Source of the DNA: Salinarimonas soli
GTDB lineage: Bacteria > Pseudomonadota > Alphaproteobacteria > Rhizobiales > Beijerinckiaceae
Length of the DNA: 64,000 nucleotides
Direction of reading: 5' to 3'
NCBI RefSeq assembly: GCF_008386575.1
Contig: NZ_VUOA01000001.1
Span: forward strand, 1 to 64,000
The notes under the pieces are model-generated. The model saw only the letters and a program-made list of their open reading frames with translations, was not told the DNA's origin and ran no database searches. The translations under genes were made by a program, and so were the position numbers. Positions 1 to 8,491 of this stretch are shown here, one piece after another (within the stretch, counting starts at the first letter, position 1; the number at the start of each line of letters is the position of its first letter).

Positions 1-1
1 G

Positions 2-268
2 AGCGCGCGCCAGGACGTGCGTGTGGTATTCACCGACATCAACATGCCGGGAGCGATCAATGGGCTTGATCTGGCTCATGCTGTCAAAGCCAACTGGCCT
101 GGGACCGGGGTCCTGCTGACCTCAGGCGCTCCTCCGCAGGGTGCTCTTCCAGCGGGCGCGCGGTTCCTGCAGAAGCCGTTCATGCCCATGGTGCTGGTGG
201 CCGCTGTGCAAGACCTGCTGGCCGAAGCTCGTCCGTTCGCAAGGTCGGTCCTCGGGGCACCGCTTTGA
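2..268 (+). CDS. Response regulator receiver domain, C-terminal part (5' end outside window)
   Basis: The open frame enters from the left edge, so only about the last 88 residues are visible. FTDINMPG carries the expected phospho-acceptor aspartate (the D before INMPG). LTSG holds the conserved Thr/Ser, and LQKPF holds the conserved lysine of CheY-like receivers. The protein ends about 30 residues after that lysine with no output domain, so it is a stand-alone receiver or the last domain of a hybrid histidine kinase. The partner kinase is not visible. Confidence 0.8.
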   Translation, partial: SARQDVRVVFTDINMPGAINGLDLAHAVKANWPGTGVLLTSGAPPQGALPAGARFLQKPFMPMVLVAAVQDLLAEARPFARSVLGAPL

Positions 269-400
269 CCCAAGCCGATATTTTGGCGTGTGCAGGCTTC
301 CATGGTGGCCAGCACTCGCTGGCACGGCAACGAATTGCGCACGTCGGATTGATCTTAGCCTAGCTGTCGCTACATTGCCCCGGTTCACGAAAGCCGGTTC

Positions 401-856
401 ATGTCCGATCCGTTTGCGAGCCTCAGGCTCGACCGCCAGCTCTGCTTTTCCGTCTACACCGCAGCCCAGGCCTTCAACGCCGCCTACAAGCCTCTGCTCG
501 ACGGGCTCGGCCTGACCTACCCGCAGTACCTCGTCATGATGGTGCTCTGGGAGGAGGACGACCTCACGGTCAGCGGCATCGGCGAGCGCCTGAGCCTCGA
601 TTCGGGCACGCTCACGCCGCTGCTCAAGCGCCTCGAGGCGGCAGGCTTCGTGAGCCGCCGGCGCGACACCCACGACGAGCGCCTCGTGCGTGTCACCCTG
701 ACCGAGAAGGGCCGGCAGACCCGCTCCGATGCCGTGACGGTTCCCGAGACGATGATCTGTGCCTTGGGGCAGTCCCTACCCGACCTGCAGGCCCTCAAGG
801 CTGCCGTCGACCGCATCACGGCGACGCTGCGGGGAGCGGAGCCGCGGCAGAGCTGA
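401..856 (+). CDS. ohrR: MarR-family organic peroxide sensor (OhrR-type repressor)
   Basis: A 151-residue winged-helix MarR protein. The N-terminus reads [10 protein letters not shown], the signature of OhrR, which places the peroxide-reactive cysteine at residue 15. [16 protein letters not shown] is the conserved helix that carries the tyrosines contacting that cysteine in characterised OhrR proteins. A second cysteine at position 120 suggests the 2-Cys mechanism, in which an intersubunit disulfide releases DNA. The recognition helix and wing lie around residues 55-100 ([16 protein letters not shown], then [13 protein letters not shown]). OhrR usually represses ohr, an organic hydroperoxide reductase, but no ohr gene is adjacent or elsewhere in the window, so the target is unknown. 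A related MarR sensor with another ligand is possible. Confidence 0.85.
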   Translation: MSDPFASLRLDRQLCFSVYTAAQAFNAAYKPLLDGLGLTYPQYLVMMVLWEEDDLTVSGIGERLSLDSGTLTPLLKRLEAAGFVSRRRDTHDERLVRVTLTEKGRQTRSDAVTVPETMICALGQSLPDLQALKAAVDRITATLRGAEPRQS

Positions 857-940
857 CGCGAGCGCCACGTCGGCGGCATCAGGTCCAATGACCCCGAGCC
901 GTATATCTCAACGAGCAGCCCCGCAGCCACGGCCGCGCCG

Positions 941-1240
941 TCAGGTGTCCGCCGCGAGCTCGTCATCTCCGGCCATGGCGGTCGACCACGTCTCGTTGAA
1001 CGCAAGCCACGCGGCTGCAAAGCGGTGCACGAGCGCCTCCGTGCCAGGCTCCCCATCCGGAACGTCGTGCAGCCCGAACGCCGCAAGCTGGAGCTCGACC
1101 AAGGCATCCCACCGCTCGGGGCTGCCGGCATGCGGCGTGAGATGCCGCAGGGCTTCGAGCACCATGCGGGCGCGGCTGGTGTTGGCCCACCGCACCCGGA
1201 CGGCAAGACGGATCCGTTCGAGCCAGTGATCCTGCAACAA
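941..1240 (-). CDS. Unidentified small protein (possible TTG start)
   Basis: This frame continues the coding-like minus-strand signal below the 1278-1718 gene, in a different frame. The product of about 99 residues is rich in Leu, Ala and Trp, helical in character, and contains a [18 protein letters not shown] segment. I recognise no family. There is no ATG at the right place. TTG at 1240, preceded by GAGGAC, is the best start, leaving 37 bp after the previous stop. Alternatively, this is the second half of the upstream gene displaced by a frameshift near 1278, which would give one protein of about 255 residues. The reading frame is plausible but the start is weak. Confidence 0.35.
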   Translation of the reverse strand: MLQDHWLERIRLAVRVRWANTSRARMVLEALRHLTPHAGSPERWDALVELQLAAFGLHDVPDGEPGTEALVHRFAAAWLAFNETWSTAMAGDDELAADT

Positions 1241-1277
1241 AGGCAGTCCTCGTCCGAGACTGACGGAGTGCTCGAAC

Positions 1278-1718
1278 TTAGGAGGCGTGCTCGCCCCTAC
1301 GCTCCAGGATGGGATGCAGGCACGCCAGGACGTCTTGCGTGGCGGCGTGCGCCCATGCTCCATGGGCGAAGGTGTCCGCCTGGGGGGCTGGTCCAAGGAA
1401 GAGTTGACCCGCGATGACCTCCTCGGCCTCGGCCCGCAAGCGGTGCGGGGCGGGCCAGACGGGCTCGAGTCGCACCATGATCTGAGTAGCAAGGTACGAG
1501 CACCAGAGGCGGCGTCGGCTGGGATCACGCCAGACCACGGGCGGGGAGCGCCGGAGAACCTCGTGCAGGATGTCCGCCGGGGTCTGGGCGGGGATGGAGG
1601 CTGGCGACGATGCCGGCCTGTACCGCTCGGCAGCTGTGACAGGGGCAGGGCCCGATGGGCTCGCCTGTGGGCTTATCCGCCGCCTGGACCAAGCTGTCAG
1701 GGCCTCGAAGAGGAGCAT
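1278..1718 (-). CDS. Unidentified protein, 146 aa
   Basis: A minus-strand ORF starting with ATG at 1718, divergent from the transglycosylase and sharing the AT-rich region 1730-1800 with it. Residues about 45-145 look like a compact helical domain ([58 protein letters not shown]). There is no signal peptide and no recognised motif. The frame closes at 1278, and a second coding-like frame (941-1240) follows almost at once, so the two may be an operon or the halves of a frameshifted gene. Function unknown. Confidence 0.45.
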   Translation of the reverse strand: MLLFEALTAWSRRRISPQASPSGPAPVTAAERYRPASSPASIPAQTPADILHEVLRRSPPVVWRDPSRRRLWCSYLATQIMVRLEPVWPAPHRLRAEAEEVIAGQLFLGPAPQADTFAHGAWAHAATQDVLACLHPILERRGEHAS

Positions 1719-1738
1719 GGGAGAGCACCGGCTTATAG

Positions 1739-1767
1739 TTGCACGCTATTGTTTAGCTTTGTAATCA
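1739..1767 (+). promoter_or_regulatory. Putative sigma70 promoter of the lytic transglycosylase gene
   Basis: TTGCAC (1739-1744) and TAATCA (1762-1767) are separated by 17 bp, inside the only AT-rich stretch of the 1719-1853 divergent intergenic region. Transcription would start about 80 bp before the ATG at 1854. Assigned from consensus spacing only. Confidence 0.45.
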
Positions 1768-1853
1768 ATTTTGCGCAATTCGTCTTTCGTGCTATCGCGC
1801 GTCGACTGACCACCGCGATGGCCGCCGTGCGCAGGCCACCTCTGGAGACGCCC

Positions 1854-2546
1854 ATGTTCTCTCGCCTGACCCTCGTCGCCGCCCTGGTCTGCTCGGCCCT
1901 GCCCGCAGCAGCCAACGATCGGGCCACGATCGATGCTCTGGTGGCGCAGCATGCGACGACGCACGGCGTGCCCAAGAGCCTGGTGCATCGGGTGATCAGG
2001 CGGGAGAGCGGCTACAATCCGCGCGCTTCCAGCCGGGGGCATCTCGGGCTGATGCAGATCCGCCACGACACCGCGCGAGGCATGGGCTACCGCGGCTCGG
2101 CTGCGGGTCTCCTGGATGCCGGGACGAACCTCGCCTACGGGGTGCCCTACCTGGCGAACGCCTACAACGTGGCGGGCGGCAACCCCGATCGCGCCGTGTC
2201 GCTCTACAGCCGCGGCTACTACTACGAGGCCAAGCGCCGGGGCCTGCTGGGTCAGCTGCGAACGGGAGCCCAGGCGAGCACGGCACCGATGACCGCCGTA
2301 GCAGCGCCGTCGCCGCAGGAGCCGCCCTCGCTGCTGTCGGTTCTGTTCGGTGCGGCTCCGGCGCAAGCTGCTGAGCCGGCGCAGGAGAGCGTTGCGGGTT
2401 CGGAGACCCTGGCGGACGACAAGCCCAAGGGGCGGTACAGGCGCGTACGTCAGGCGCCCTCCCGGCAGCAGAGCGTCACAGTTGTGCAGCGTCGGCCTGG
2501 TCGTCCGCCGGCGCGAGCTGTTGCGGCCGAGGTGCCCGCCCGCTAA
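1854..2546 (+). CDS. Secreted lytic transglycosylase (SLT domain)
   Basis: A 230-residue protein that would cleave the MurNAc-GlcNAc bond of peptidoglycan in the periplasm. Residues 1-20 form a signal peptide ending in LPAAA before ND. The SLT fold follows: RRESGYNPRA contains the catalytic glutamate (E51), GHLGLMQIRHDTARGMGY is the GLMQ motif, and SLYSRGYYYEAKRRG is the C-terminal helix region with the substrate tyrosines. After residue about 150 comes a low-complexity Ala/Pro/Arg tail, possibly for wall or membrane contact. ATG 1854 was chosen over upstream in-frame starts because it begins the signal peptide and has CTGGAG seven bases upstream. The gene is monocistronic. Confidence 0.88.
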   Translation: MFSRLTLVAALVCSALPAAANDRATIDALVAQHATTHGVPKSLVHRVIRRESGYNPRASSRGHLGLMQIRHDTARGMGYRGSAAGLLDAGTNLAYGVPYLANAYNVAGGNPDRAVSLYSRGYYYEAKRRGLLGQLRTGAQASTAPMTAVAAPSPQEPPSLLSVLFGAAPAQAAEPAQESVAGSETLADDKPKGRYRRVRQAPSRQQSVTVVQRRPGRPPARAVAAEVPAR

Positions 2547-3122
2547 CTACGTCAGCCCGGCTGGTTTCGACGCTTTTCCGACAGTCCCGCTCTACGCCTG
2601 ATACAGGGTAGGGCTATCCGCCCGTCACTCAACCGCTTGCACCTTATGACATCTGTTCCTCTCCGGGTTCAGAGTGCCCGAAAGGATTGCGATCAGCTCG
2701 GACCGGTTCGTGGTGGTCAGAACCAAATTGCGGTATGCGGACGCCCTGCCGATGAGACCTCTGCGCAGGCCCTCCTTCACCCCTCCTCGCAGCCAACGTA
2801 CGAAGGTCGTAACAGACTACCTTGCTGGAGAAGGTTAGACCTCGGTTCCTCTCCCTCCGCCACACCTTTTTGTAAGCAGCTGACCTACGGTCACATGTCT
2901 CGTCGCGCCCACGCACGTCTCCAGATGGGAGATCGGTGCCAGGGCTCGTGTTGCATGCCTGACCCCGCTCGAGAAAGAGCCGGATCTGGACGGCGTTGCG
3001 CACGAGGTCGCGCTGCTAACCGGACTGGCCCGGCCGGATCTCCCGCCCCGGAAGCCGCTCCGTGAAGCCCGCATGAGACCTCTCCCGCAACCTTATGGGC
3101 TCGGACGGGTGCGCCCGATCGT
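2547..3122. other. Intergenic region without a supportable gene
   Basis: About 575 bp between the transglycosylase and the aldolase gene. Several short frames exist on both strands but none has a believable start, ribosome site and composition together. One minus-strand frame (about 2629-2820) reads as a coherent basic helix, FVRWLRGGVKEGLRRGLIG, and may be the remnant of a small DUF1127-like protein, but it lacks a start codon. No strong terminator or repeat was seen. Confidence 0.4.
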
Positions 3123-4019
3123 TCACGCGGTGGCGCCCCCCAGGATCGCGTCGTGCTCGGCCAGGAAGGCCCCGGCCTCGGCTGCGGAGAGCGCCGTCAG
3201 CGGCGGGCGGACGGCGGCCCAGTCCGCATCCCGGGTCGCCCGGGCGACGGCGGACTTGAGCGCCGGGACGATGGGGCGGGCGACGACCGCCTCGACGAGC
3301 GCGCTCACCGCCGCGTCGTCGCGGCCCTCGTGCACGATGGGCCGGAGCCGGCCCGCCACGATGTTGGCCAGCCCGCAGATCGAGCCCCCCGCCCCGGCGC
3401 GGACGGCCCGCGGCAGGATGCGCTCGTCGCCCACCAGGATCGCGAGGTCGCCGTGGGCGGCGAGGAAGCCTTGCGTCGTCGCCCAGTCGCCGGACGAGTC
3501 CTTCACCCCCGTGATCGCCTCCGGGAAGGCCCGCCGCAGCCGCCCGACGAGATCGACCGAGAGCGGGACCGCTGTCACCGAGGGGATGTGGTAGAGCACG
3601 ATGCCGCGAGCGCCCTCCAGCGCGCCGATTACCGCGCAGAACCAGGCGAGGAGCCCCTCGTCGCCGACCCCCTTGAAGTAGAAGGGCGGGGCGAGGAGCA
3701 GGCCCGCCGCGCCGGCGTCCAGCGCCTGGCGCCCCTGCGCGACCGCGTCGTCGACCACGCTCGCCGCGACGCCGACATGAATCCGCTCCCCCGCGATCCC
3801 CGCTCGGGCCAGGGCGCCCAGCATGACGGCGCGCTCCTGAAGCGCGACGGAGGCGCCCTCGCCCGTCGTGCCGCACAGGGTGACGCCGTCGCAGCCCTCG
3901 TCCAGCACCCGGGCCGCGTGGCGCGCGAGGCGCCCGGGATCGACCCGCCCGTCCGCGCCGAACGGGGTGAGCAAGGCGCAAGACAGGCCGAAGCGCGTTC
4001 CCTGGGTGGTGTCCGCCAT
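3123..4019 (-). CDS. Dihydrodipicolinate synthase (DapA)-family aldolase
   Basis: A 298-residue class I (Schiff-base) aldolase of the DapA/NanA superfamily. GTTGEG at residues 50-55 binds the keto-acid carboxylate. The catalytic tyrosine lies in LYHIPS (Y143) and the Schiff-base lysine in GVKDSSGD (K173). The family includes true DapA, N-acetylneuraminate lyase, KDG/KDF aldolases and kdgD dehydratases. Divergence from true DapA motifs and the neighbour, a fuconolactonase-like amidohydrolase transcribed divergently from 4149, suggest a role in sugar-acid breakdown rather than lysine synthesis. ATG 4019 starts the conserved domain; longer in-frame extensions upstream are antisense to the neighbour. 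The exact substrate cannot be inferred. Confidence 0.82.
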   Translation of the reverse strand: MADTTQGTRFGLSCALLTPFGADGRVDPGRLARHAARVLDEGCDGVTLCGTTGEGASVALQERAVMLGALARAGIAGERIHVGVAASVVDDAVAQGRQALDAGAAGLLLAPPFYFKGVGDEGLLAWFCAVIGALEGARGIVLYHIPSVTAVPLSVDLVGRLRRAFPEAITGVKDSSGDWATTQGFLAAHGDLAILVGDERILPRAVRAGAGGSICGLANIVAGRLRPIVHEGRDDAAVSALVEAVVARPIVPALKSAVARATRDADWAAVRPPLTALSAAEAGAFLAEHDAILGGATA

Positions 4020-4148
4020 GGTCGTGCGTGCCTCCGGCGCTCCAGGATCGGCCCGCCATGGTAGGCCGTACCGTCCCTGTTGCAAGCCGCCCGGCGGGAC
4101 GCCATTGTTCCGGCGGCGGCCTCGCGGCCGGCAGGAACGGGGAACCGG

Positions 4149-5003
4149 ATGAGCCCCTCGCCGCGGATCGACGCGCACCATCATGTCTGGCGCCTCGACC
4201 GGGGCGACTATGGCTGGCTCACCCCGGCGCTGGGACCGATCCACCGCGACGCCCTGCCCGAGGACCTCGCGCCCATCCTCGCCGCGCATGGGATCGAGCG
4301 CACCATCCTGGTCCAGGCCGCCCCGACGGAGGCCGAGACGGGCTTCCTCCTCGATGTCGCCCGGTGCACGCCCTTCGTGGCGGGCGTCGTGGGCTGGACG
4401 GATCTCGAGGCGCCGGACGCGCCCGCTCGCGTCGCGGCGCTCGCGGCCGACCCGCTCCTCGTCGGCCTGCGGCCCATGGTGCAGGACCTCCCCAACGACG
4501 CGTGGCTCTCGCGCCCGGGCCTCGCGCCCGCGTTCGAGGCGATGGCGGCGGCGGGCCTCGTCCTCGACGCCCTCGTCCTGCCCCGGCACCTGCCGCACCT
4601 TCTCGATCTCGTGGAGCGCCATCCGGCCCTGAGCGTCGTGATCGACCATGCCGCCAAGCCCACGCTGCGTATGGGCGTGGCGCCTGCCTGGTTCTCCGAC
4701 ATGGCGGCGCTTGCGGCGGTCGGGCCCAGGGTTGCCTGCAAGCTGTCCGGCCTCGCCACCGAGGCGCCCGCGGGGTGGAGCCCGCAGACCCTGCGGCCCG
4801 TGGTGGAGCACCTGCTCCGCGTCTTCGGGCCCAGCCGCCTGATCTGGGGCTCGGACTGGCCGGTGCTCGAGCTGAACGCCGATTACGCGACCTGGTGCGC
4901 CGCTACCGACGCGCTCCTCGCCGATCTCCCCGAGGCGGCGCGCGAAGCCGTCCTCGGGGGCAACGCGGCCCGGGTCTACCTCGCCCGTGGAGGACGACCG
5001 TGA
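4149..5003 (+). CDS. Amidohydrolase-2 family lactonase (L-fuconolactonase-like)
   Basis: A 284-residue TIM-barrel hydrolase of the amidohydrolase-2 family (L-fuconolactonase, 2-pyrone-4,6-dicarboxylate lactonase). It starts with RIDAHHHVWRL, the HxH metal/catalytic motif after strand 1. VVIDHAAKP carries the strand-6 histidine and WGSDWPV the conserved aspartate of strand 8. Fuconolactonases open sugar-acid lactones in the cytoplasm. The gene starts at ATG 4149 after GGAACCGG and is divergent from a DapA-family aldolase, with 129 bp between the starts. Together they could cover a lactone-hydrolysis and an aldol-cleavage step of a 2-keto-3-deoxy sugar-acid route, but no dehydrogenase or dehydratase lies nearby. 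Confidence 0.8.
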   Translation: MSPSPRIDAHHHVWRLDRGDYGWLTPALGPIHRDALPEDLAPILAAHGIERTILVQAAPTEAETGFLLDVARCTPFVAGVVGWTDLEAPDAPARVAALAADPLLVGLRPMVQDLPNDAWLSRPGLAPAFEAMAAAGLVLDALVLPRHLPHLLDLVERHPALSVVIDHAAKPTLRMGVAPAWFSDMAALAAVGPRVACKLSGLATEAPAGWSPQTLRPVVEHLLRVFGPSRLIWGSDWPVLELNADYATWCAATDALLADLPEAAREAVLGGNAARVYLARGGRP

Positions 5004-5055
5004 TCACCGCCGGGCGAACGCGTTGCTGGAACGGCTGCTCGCCGCGTCAGGGGGA

Positions 5056-6366
5056 TCAAGAGCGCGCGGTCCTCACGAGGGCATGGGTCGGGAAGCCGCA
5101 TCTTTGCTGGGCCGCGATGGCGAGCGCGGCGCCCCGGCCGGCCATGCTCAACGCCGAGGCCACGGCGACGCCGACCATGCCGAAGGCTGGGGCGAGCATC
5201 AGGTTCAGGATCACGGCGGCCAGCAGGGCCGCCGCCACCAGGCCGGCACAGGCGCGCTCGTGGCCCAGCATCGTCAGCAGGGACTCGGCCGGGCCGAAGG
5301 CCGTCTGGACGACGACGCCCGCGAGCAGGATCGCGAGGACGGGCACGCTCGCCTCGAAGCCTGGGCCGAACAGGCTCAGGAGCCAGGGCGACGCCACCAG
5401 GATCGATCCCGCGACGCCCATCGTCGCGAGGGTCGAGAGCCGAGCGGTGCTGATGGCAAGCGCACGGAGCGCCGCCTGCTCGCCGCGCGCGCCGGCGCAG
5501 GCGAAGCGCTGGGCGGTGGCCGCGGAGGCGGCGTATTGGACGAAGACCGCGAATTGCAGGAGACGCGTCGCCGCGAAATAGACGGCCACGGCTTCGGGCG
5601 GCGCAAACAGGCCGAGGATCAGCACGTCGGCGAAGTTGAGGCCCAGAAGGGTGAGGTCGACCAGCGCCATCGGCAGGGAGCGTCGGGCCCAAAGCCGTCC
5701 GTCGAACCGCCTTGGTCCACGCGGGATGACGGCCCGCACGGCTCGCAGCAGCAGGGCTCCCTGGACGCCCAGGGACATGACGATCGCGGCGAGGGTGCAC
5801 AGAAGCGCCGTCGCGGCATCGGCTTGCACTCCACCGATCACCGCGCCGACCATCGTGGCGGCGATCAGGCCCTGGCGCAGGAGATAGAGAGGCGCGATGG
5901 CAAGCGTCGTCCACCCGAAGCTCCGCGCCACCCCCTCGACGAAGTCCTGCAGGGCGAAGAAGGGGATGATGACCAGCGCCACCGCCAGGGGGCCGGCATG
6001 CGCGGCCCCGATCGCCTCGCCCCACAGCAGCAGGACGGCGCCGAGCGCGGCGGCGGTCGCGAGGCCTCCCGCGAGGGCGAAGGCGAGGCCGCCGGCGAGG
6101 AAGCCGCGCACCAAGGGGATCTCGCCCCTGGCCTGGTGCTCGGGCACGAAGCGGCAGACGGCCTGCGACATGCCCCACAGGCTCGAGTGCCCGAGGATCG
6201 CGGTCCAGACCCACACCGTGGCGAAGACGCCGTAATCGGCCTTGCCCATGAGCCGGGCGAACAGAACCTGCGTCGCGTAGGCGAGCCCCGCCCCCGCGAC
6301 GCGGATCGCGAGGACGTTCGCGGCCGAGCGGCGAGCCGTCGAGACATGGTCGACGAGAGCTGTCAC
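5056..6366 (-). CDS. Polysaccharide flippase / MOP-superfamily exporter (Wzx-like)
   Basis: A 436-residue integral membrane protein with about 12 to 14 hydrophobic segments along its length. The N-terminus (ANVLAIRVAGAGLAYATQVLFARLMGKADYGVFATVW) matches the first helices of O-antigen/teichoic acid flippases of the MATE-like MOP superfamily, including the LMGKADYG loop. Such proteins flip lipid-linked glycans or related amphiphiles across the inner membrane. It is the last gene of a four-gene operon and its ATG overlaps the stop of the upstream acyltransferase by 4 bp, implying translational coupling. No glycosyltransferase or polymerase is present, so the cargo may be assembled elsewhere. Confidence 0.8.
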   Translation of the reverse strand: MTALVDHVSTARRSAANVLAIRVAGAGLAYATQVLFARLMGKADYGVFATVWVWTAILGHSSLWGMSQAVCRFVPEHQARGEIPLVRGFLAGGLAFALAGGLATAAALGAVLLLWGEAIGAAHAGPLAVALVIIPFFALQDFVEGVARSFGWTTLAIAPLYLLRQGLIAATMVGAVIGGVQADAATALLCTLAAIVMSLGVQGALLLRAVRAVIPRGPRRFDGRLWARRSLPMALVDLTLLGLNFADVLILGLFAPPEAVAVYFAATRLLQFAVFVQYAASAATAQRFACAGARGEQAALRALAISTARLSTLATMGVAGSILVASPWLLSLFGPGFEASVPVLAILLAGVVVQTAFGPAESLLTMLGHERACAGLVAAALLAAVILNLMLAPAFGMVGVAVASALSMAGRGAALAIAAQQRCGFPTHALVRTARS

Positions 6367-7562
6367 CGCCCCAGCCGATCACGGCGCCAGCGGGCCGCGA
6401 AGGTGCGAGCGGTGCCGACCAGGCGCCACGCCCCGTCGCTCCGCTTGGCGACGCGCGCGAGGCCGACAAGGGCACCGGCCGCACCGGCATAGGCGCGCCC
6501 CCGCGCGGTGACGGGCACGAGCACGCTGGACAGGGGCTCGACCACGTCGCACAGAGCCGACTTGTAGCGGGCCTCGCCCACGCCGAGGTCGAACATCCTG
6601 CGCCCGCGCTCGCATTGCAGCCGCAGCAATCGCGCGAGCAGAACCTCGCCGGGGCTGCACCGCTCGAGGTCGGGCGAGACATCGAAGGAATTGAACATCC
6701 CGCACAGCCGCGTCGCGTCGCCCGCGCCGCCGAAGGTGGCGATCACCCGGCCGTCGAGGCGCAGCGCGTAGAGCTCGATGGCCGGCGCGCCGCGATCGAG
6801 GCCCGCGAGGCAGGCTCGGCGGATGAAACCGCGTGTCTCGCGGCTGGCGAACGGGTTCGGGATCCCGAGCATGCGCATCCGTTCGGCCTTCTGGGCGAGG
6901 AACGTGGCCAGGACCGTCTCGACCCCAGCCGCGTCGACGACCTGGCCGAAGGTGACGGAGCCGCGCTCGCCCAGGAGCCGCTCCTTCTTGCGCAGCTTCT
7001 TGCGCGTCTCCCGGCCGAAGGCCAGCCCAAGGGTGGTCTCCGGGTCGGCATGCAGCGTCCGCAGATAGGCGTCGCTCGGGTTGCGCCGCGCGCGATCCGG
7101 CAGCGCCAGGGGGTTGGCGAGGCCGCCCCACGACCGGGGCACGTTGGCGAAGGCGAGGACATCGGCCCCAAGCAGGCGGCCCGCCGTGACGAGCGCGCGC
7201 TCGATCTCGCCGGGGGCGAGAGCGACGCCTGACGCAAGCGCCGGGAGCTGGAAGTTCGCGTGCCGGCCGCCCGGGTAGATCGCGACGCTGACGCCGGCGC
7301 GCCGCTCGATGGCGAGGGGAAGCAGCATGAGCGGGCGGCCATCCCCGTCGCGCATCACGAGAACGCTCCCCTCGCCGTGAGCGGCGACCCAGTCGTAGCG
7401 CTGGTAGGGGCTCGACAGGCCGGCCCGGTCGAGGTCGCGCCAGACCGGCTCGGCCGCGGCGAACGAGGCTAGAATCTCGACGCTGCCGCTCCGCCCGGCA
7501 TCGGCGGCGAGGGGCCTCGCGGCCGGCAGCACGAGCGGGGGTGCGAGGGCGCCCGCCGACAT
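6363..7562 (-). CDS. CelD/BcsL-family GNAT acyltransferase (second copy)
   Basis: A 399-residue protein of the CelD/BcsL type: two GNAT-like folds, with the Acetyltransf_6 domain in the C-terminal half. Visible conserved blocks are LGLAFGRETRKKLRKKERLL (basic acceptor or CoA region, about residues 175-195), ELYALRLDGRVIATFGG and MFDLGVGEARYK (FDLGxGxxxYK is typical of the C-terminal GNAT lobe). Relatives are found in exopolysaccharide and cell-envelope loci and are thought to acylate or aminoacylate surface glycans. It starts at 7562, sharing one base with the stop of the JmjC/cupin gene, and overlaps the flippase start by 4 bp. It is a diverged paralogue of the 8488-9690 product, of almost identical length. 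Confidence 0.8.
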   Translation of the reverse strand: MSAGALAPPLVLPAARPLAADAGRSGSVEILASFAAAEPVWRDLDRAGLSSPYQRYDWVAAHGEGSVLVMRDGDGRPLMLLPLAIERRAGVSVAIYPGGRHANFQLPALASGVALAPGEIERALVTAGRLLGADVLAFANVPRSWGGLANPLALPDRARRNPSDAYLRTLHADPETTLGLAFGRETRKKLRKKERLLGERGSVTFGQVVDAAGVETVLATFLAQKAERMRMLGIPNPFASRETRGFIRRACLAGLDRGAPAIELYALRLDGRVIATFGGAGDATRLCGMFNSFDVSPDLERCSPGEVLLARLLRLQCERGRRMFDLGVGEARYKSALCDVVEPLSSVLVPVTARGRAYAGAAGALVGLARVAKRSDGAWRLVGTARTFAARWRRDRLGR

Positions 7563-8491
7563 CAGGCCTTTCCCTGCCTGTAGTAGTAGTTCGCCTTGGC
7601 GCCGAAGAACGCGCCGCGCAGGGCACGCCGCAGCCGCTCGGAGCGGCGAAGGGGCTCGACGAGGCTGCGCGCCGCCGTGTAGGCCGCGACCTTCACCGCA
7701 TCCGCGACGGGCCGCGTGCCGGGCGCGGCCTGAGGGAACCCGCGGTCGCGCAGGATGGCGTTGGCGGCGCGTAGCTTGTTGAGGCGAAGCACCCGCGGCG
7801 ATTTCCAGGTGATCGCCATGGAGATCGAGAACGCGCCGCCCGTCTGAACCCAATGAGGCCAGGCGTAAGGCACGAAGCAGCCGTCCCCGCCGCTCATGAC
7901 GAAGGTCCGGGCCCGCACCTCGTAATCGGGCGTGTAGCGCAGGTTGCGGTGCTTGGCCGGCGAGATCTCCAGCTCTTCCTCGCAGACCAGGGCGCGATCC
8001 TCGTTGTCGTACACGTGGAAGCGCTTGTCGCCGTGGATCTGGACGAAGACGTTCTCCTCGTGATCGACGTGGAACGGGGTGACGGCGTTGGCCGACGACA
8101 CGAATACGAAGGCCTGGACGTCCAGGAACCCCGCCTGGGCGAGCGTGGCGAAGCCGCGCTGGCGAGCGAGGTCGAGGAGCGCCGCCTCGGCGAGCGCGCG
8201 GTAGCGAGGGTCCATCTCGACGCGCTTGAGAACGAGCCAGGCGTTCGCCGTCTCGATGCGCTCGACGATCTGGGCCGGCGCCATGTCGACGGAGCGCACG
8301 TCCTCGGGACGCTGGTCGGGACGGCAATCGCCCCCGTTGAACTCGACGCGATCGCCTGGCAGCGACCGGGCGAGCTCCGCGAGGGCGGGCAGGGTGAGGA
8401 GGGGATGCCCGCTCAGGGCGTGGCGCACGGGAAAGGGCCGGGCCGGATAGGCGGACTTGAGATCCTCGCTGGCAACTTCGAGGGTGATCAT
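7562..8491 (-). CDS. JmjC/cupin-like Fe(II) oxygenase domain protein
   Basis: A 309-residue soluble protein with a cupin-8/JmjC core. HVDHEENVF gives the HxD pair (H141, D143), GDKRFHVYD supplies a candidate 2-oxoglutarate lysine (K156), and VPYAWPHWVQTGG supplies the distal histidine (H213). This is the facial triad expected of a 2-oxoglutarate/Fe(II) hydroxylase. The C-terminal 70 residues are basic and helical. The gene lies between two CelD-type acyltransferases: its ATG (8491) overlaps the stop of the upstream one by 4 bp and its stop shares a base with the next start. The context suggests hydroxylation of a precursor of an exported glycan or lipid. The substrate is unknown, and regulatory cupins cannot be excluded. 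Confidence 0.75.
   Translation of the reverse strand: MITLEVASEDLKSAYPARPFPVRHALSGHPLLTLPALAELARSLPGDRVEFNGGDCRPDQRPEDVRSVDMAPAQIVERIETANAWLVLKRVEMDPRYRALAEAALLDLARQRGFATLAQAGFLDVQAFVFVSSANAVTPFHVDHEENVFVQIHGDKRFHVYDNEDRALVCEEELEISPAKHRNLRYTPDYEVRARTFVMSGGDGCFVPYAWPHWVQTGGAFSISMAITWKSPRVLRLNKLRAANAILRDRGFPQAAPGTRPVADAVKVAAYTAARSLVEPLRRSERLRRALRGAFFGAKANYYYRQGKA

Noticed and set aside
2629-3003. Possible DUF1127-like or regulator fragment on the minus strand
   Set aside because: One frame gives a plausible basic helix, but there is no start codon, no ribosome site and the rest of the frame is not protein-like. At best it is a remnant.
3629-4105. Alternative frame around the start of the DapA-family gene as a leader ORF
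   Set aside because: The short ORF upstream simply continues as an out-of-frame shadow through the aldolase gene; no terminator or alternative stems follow, unlike argC.
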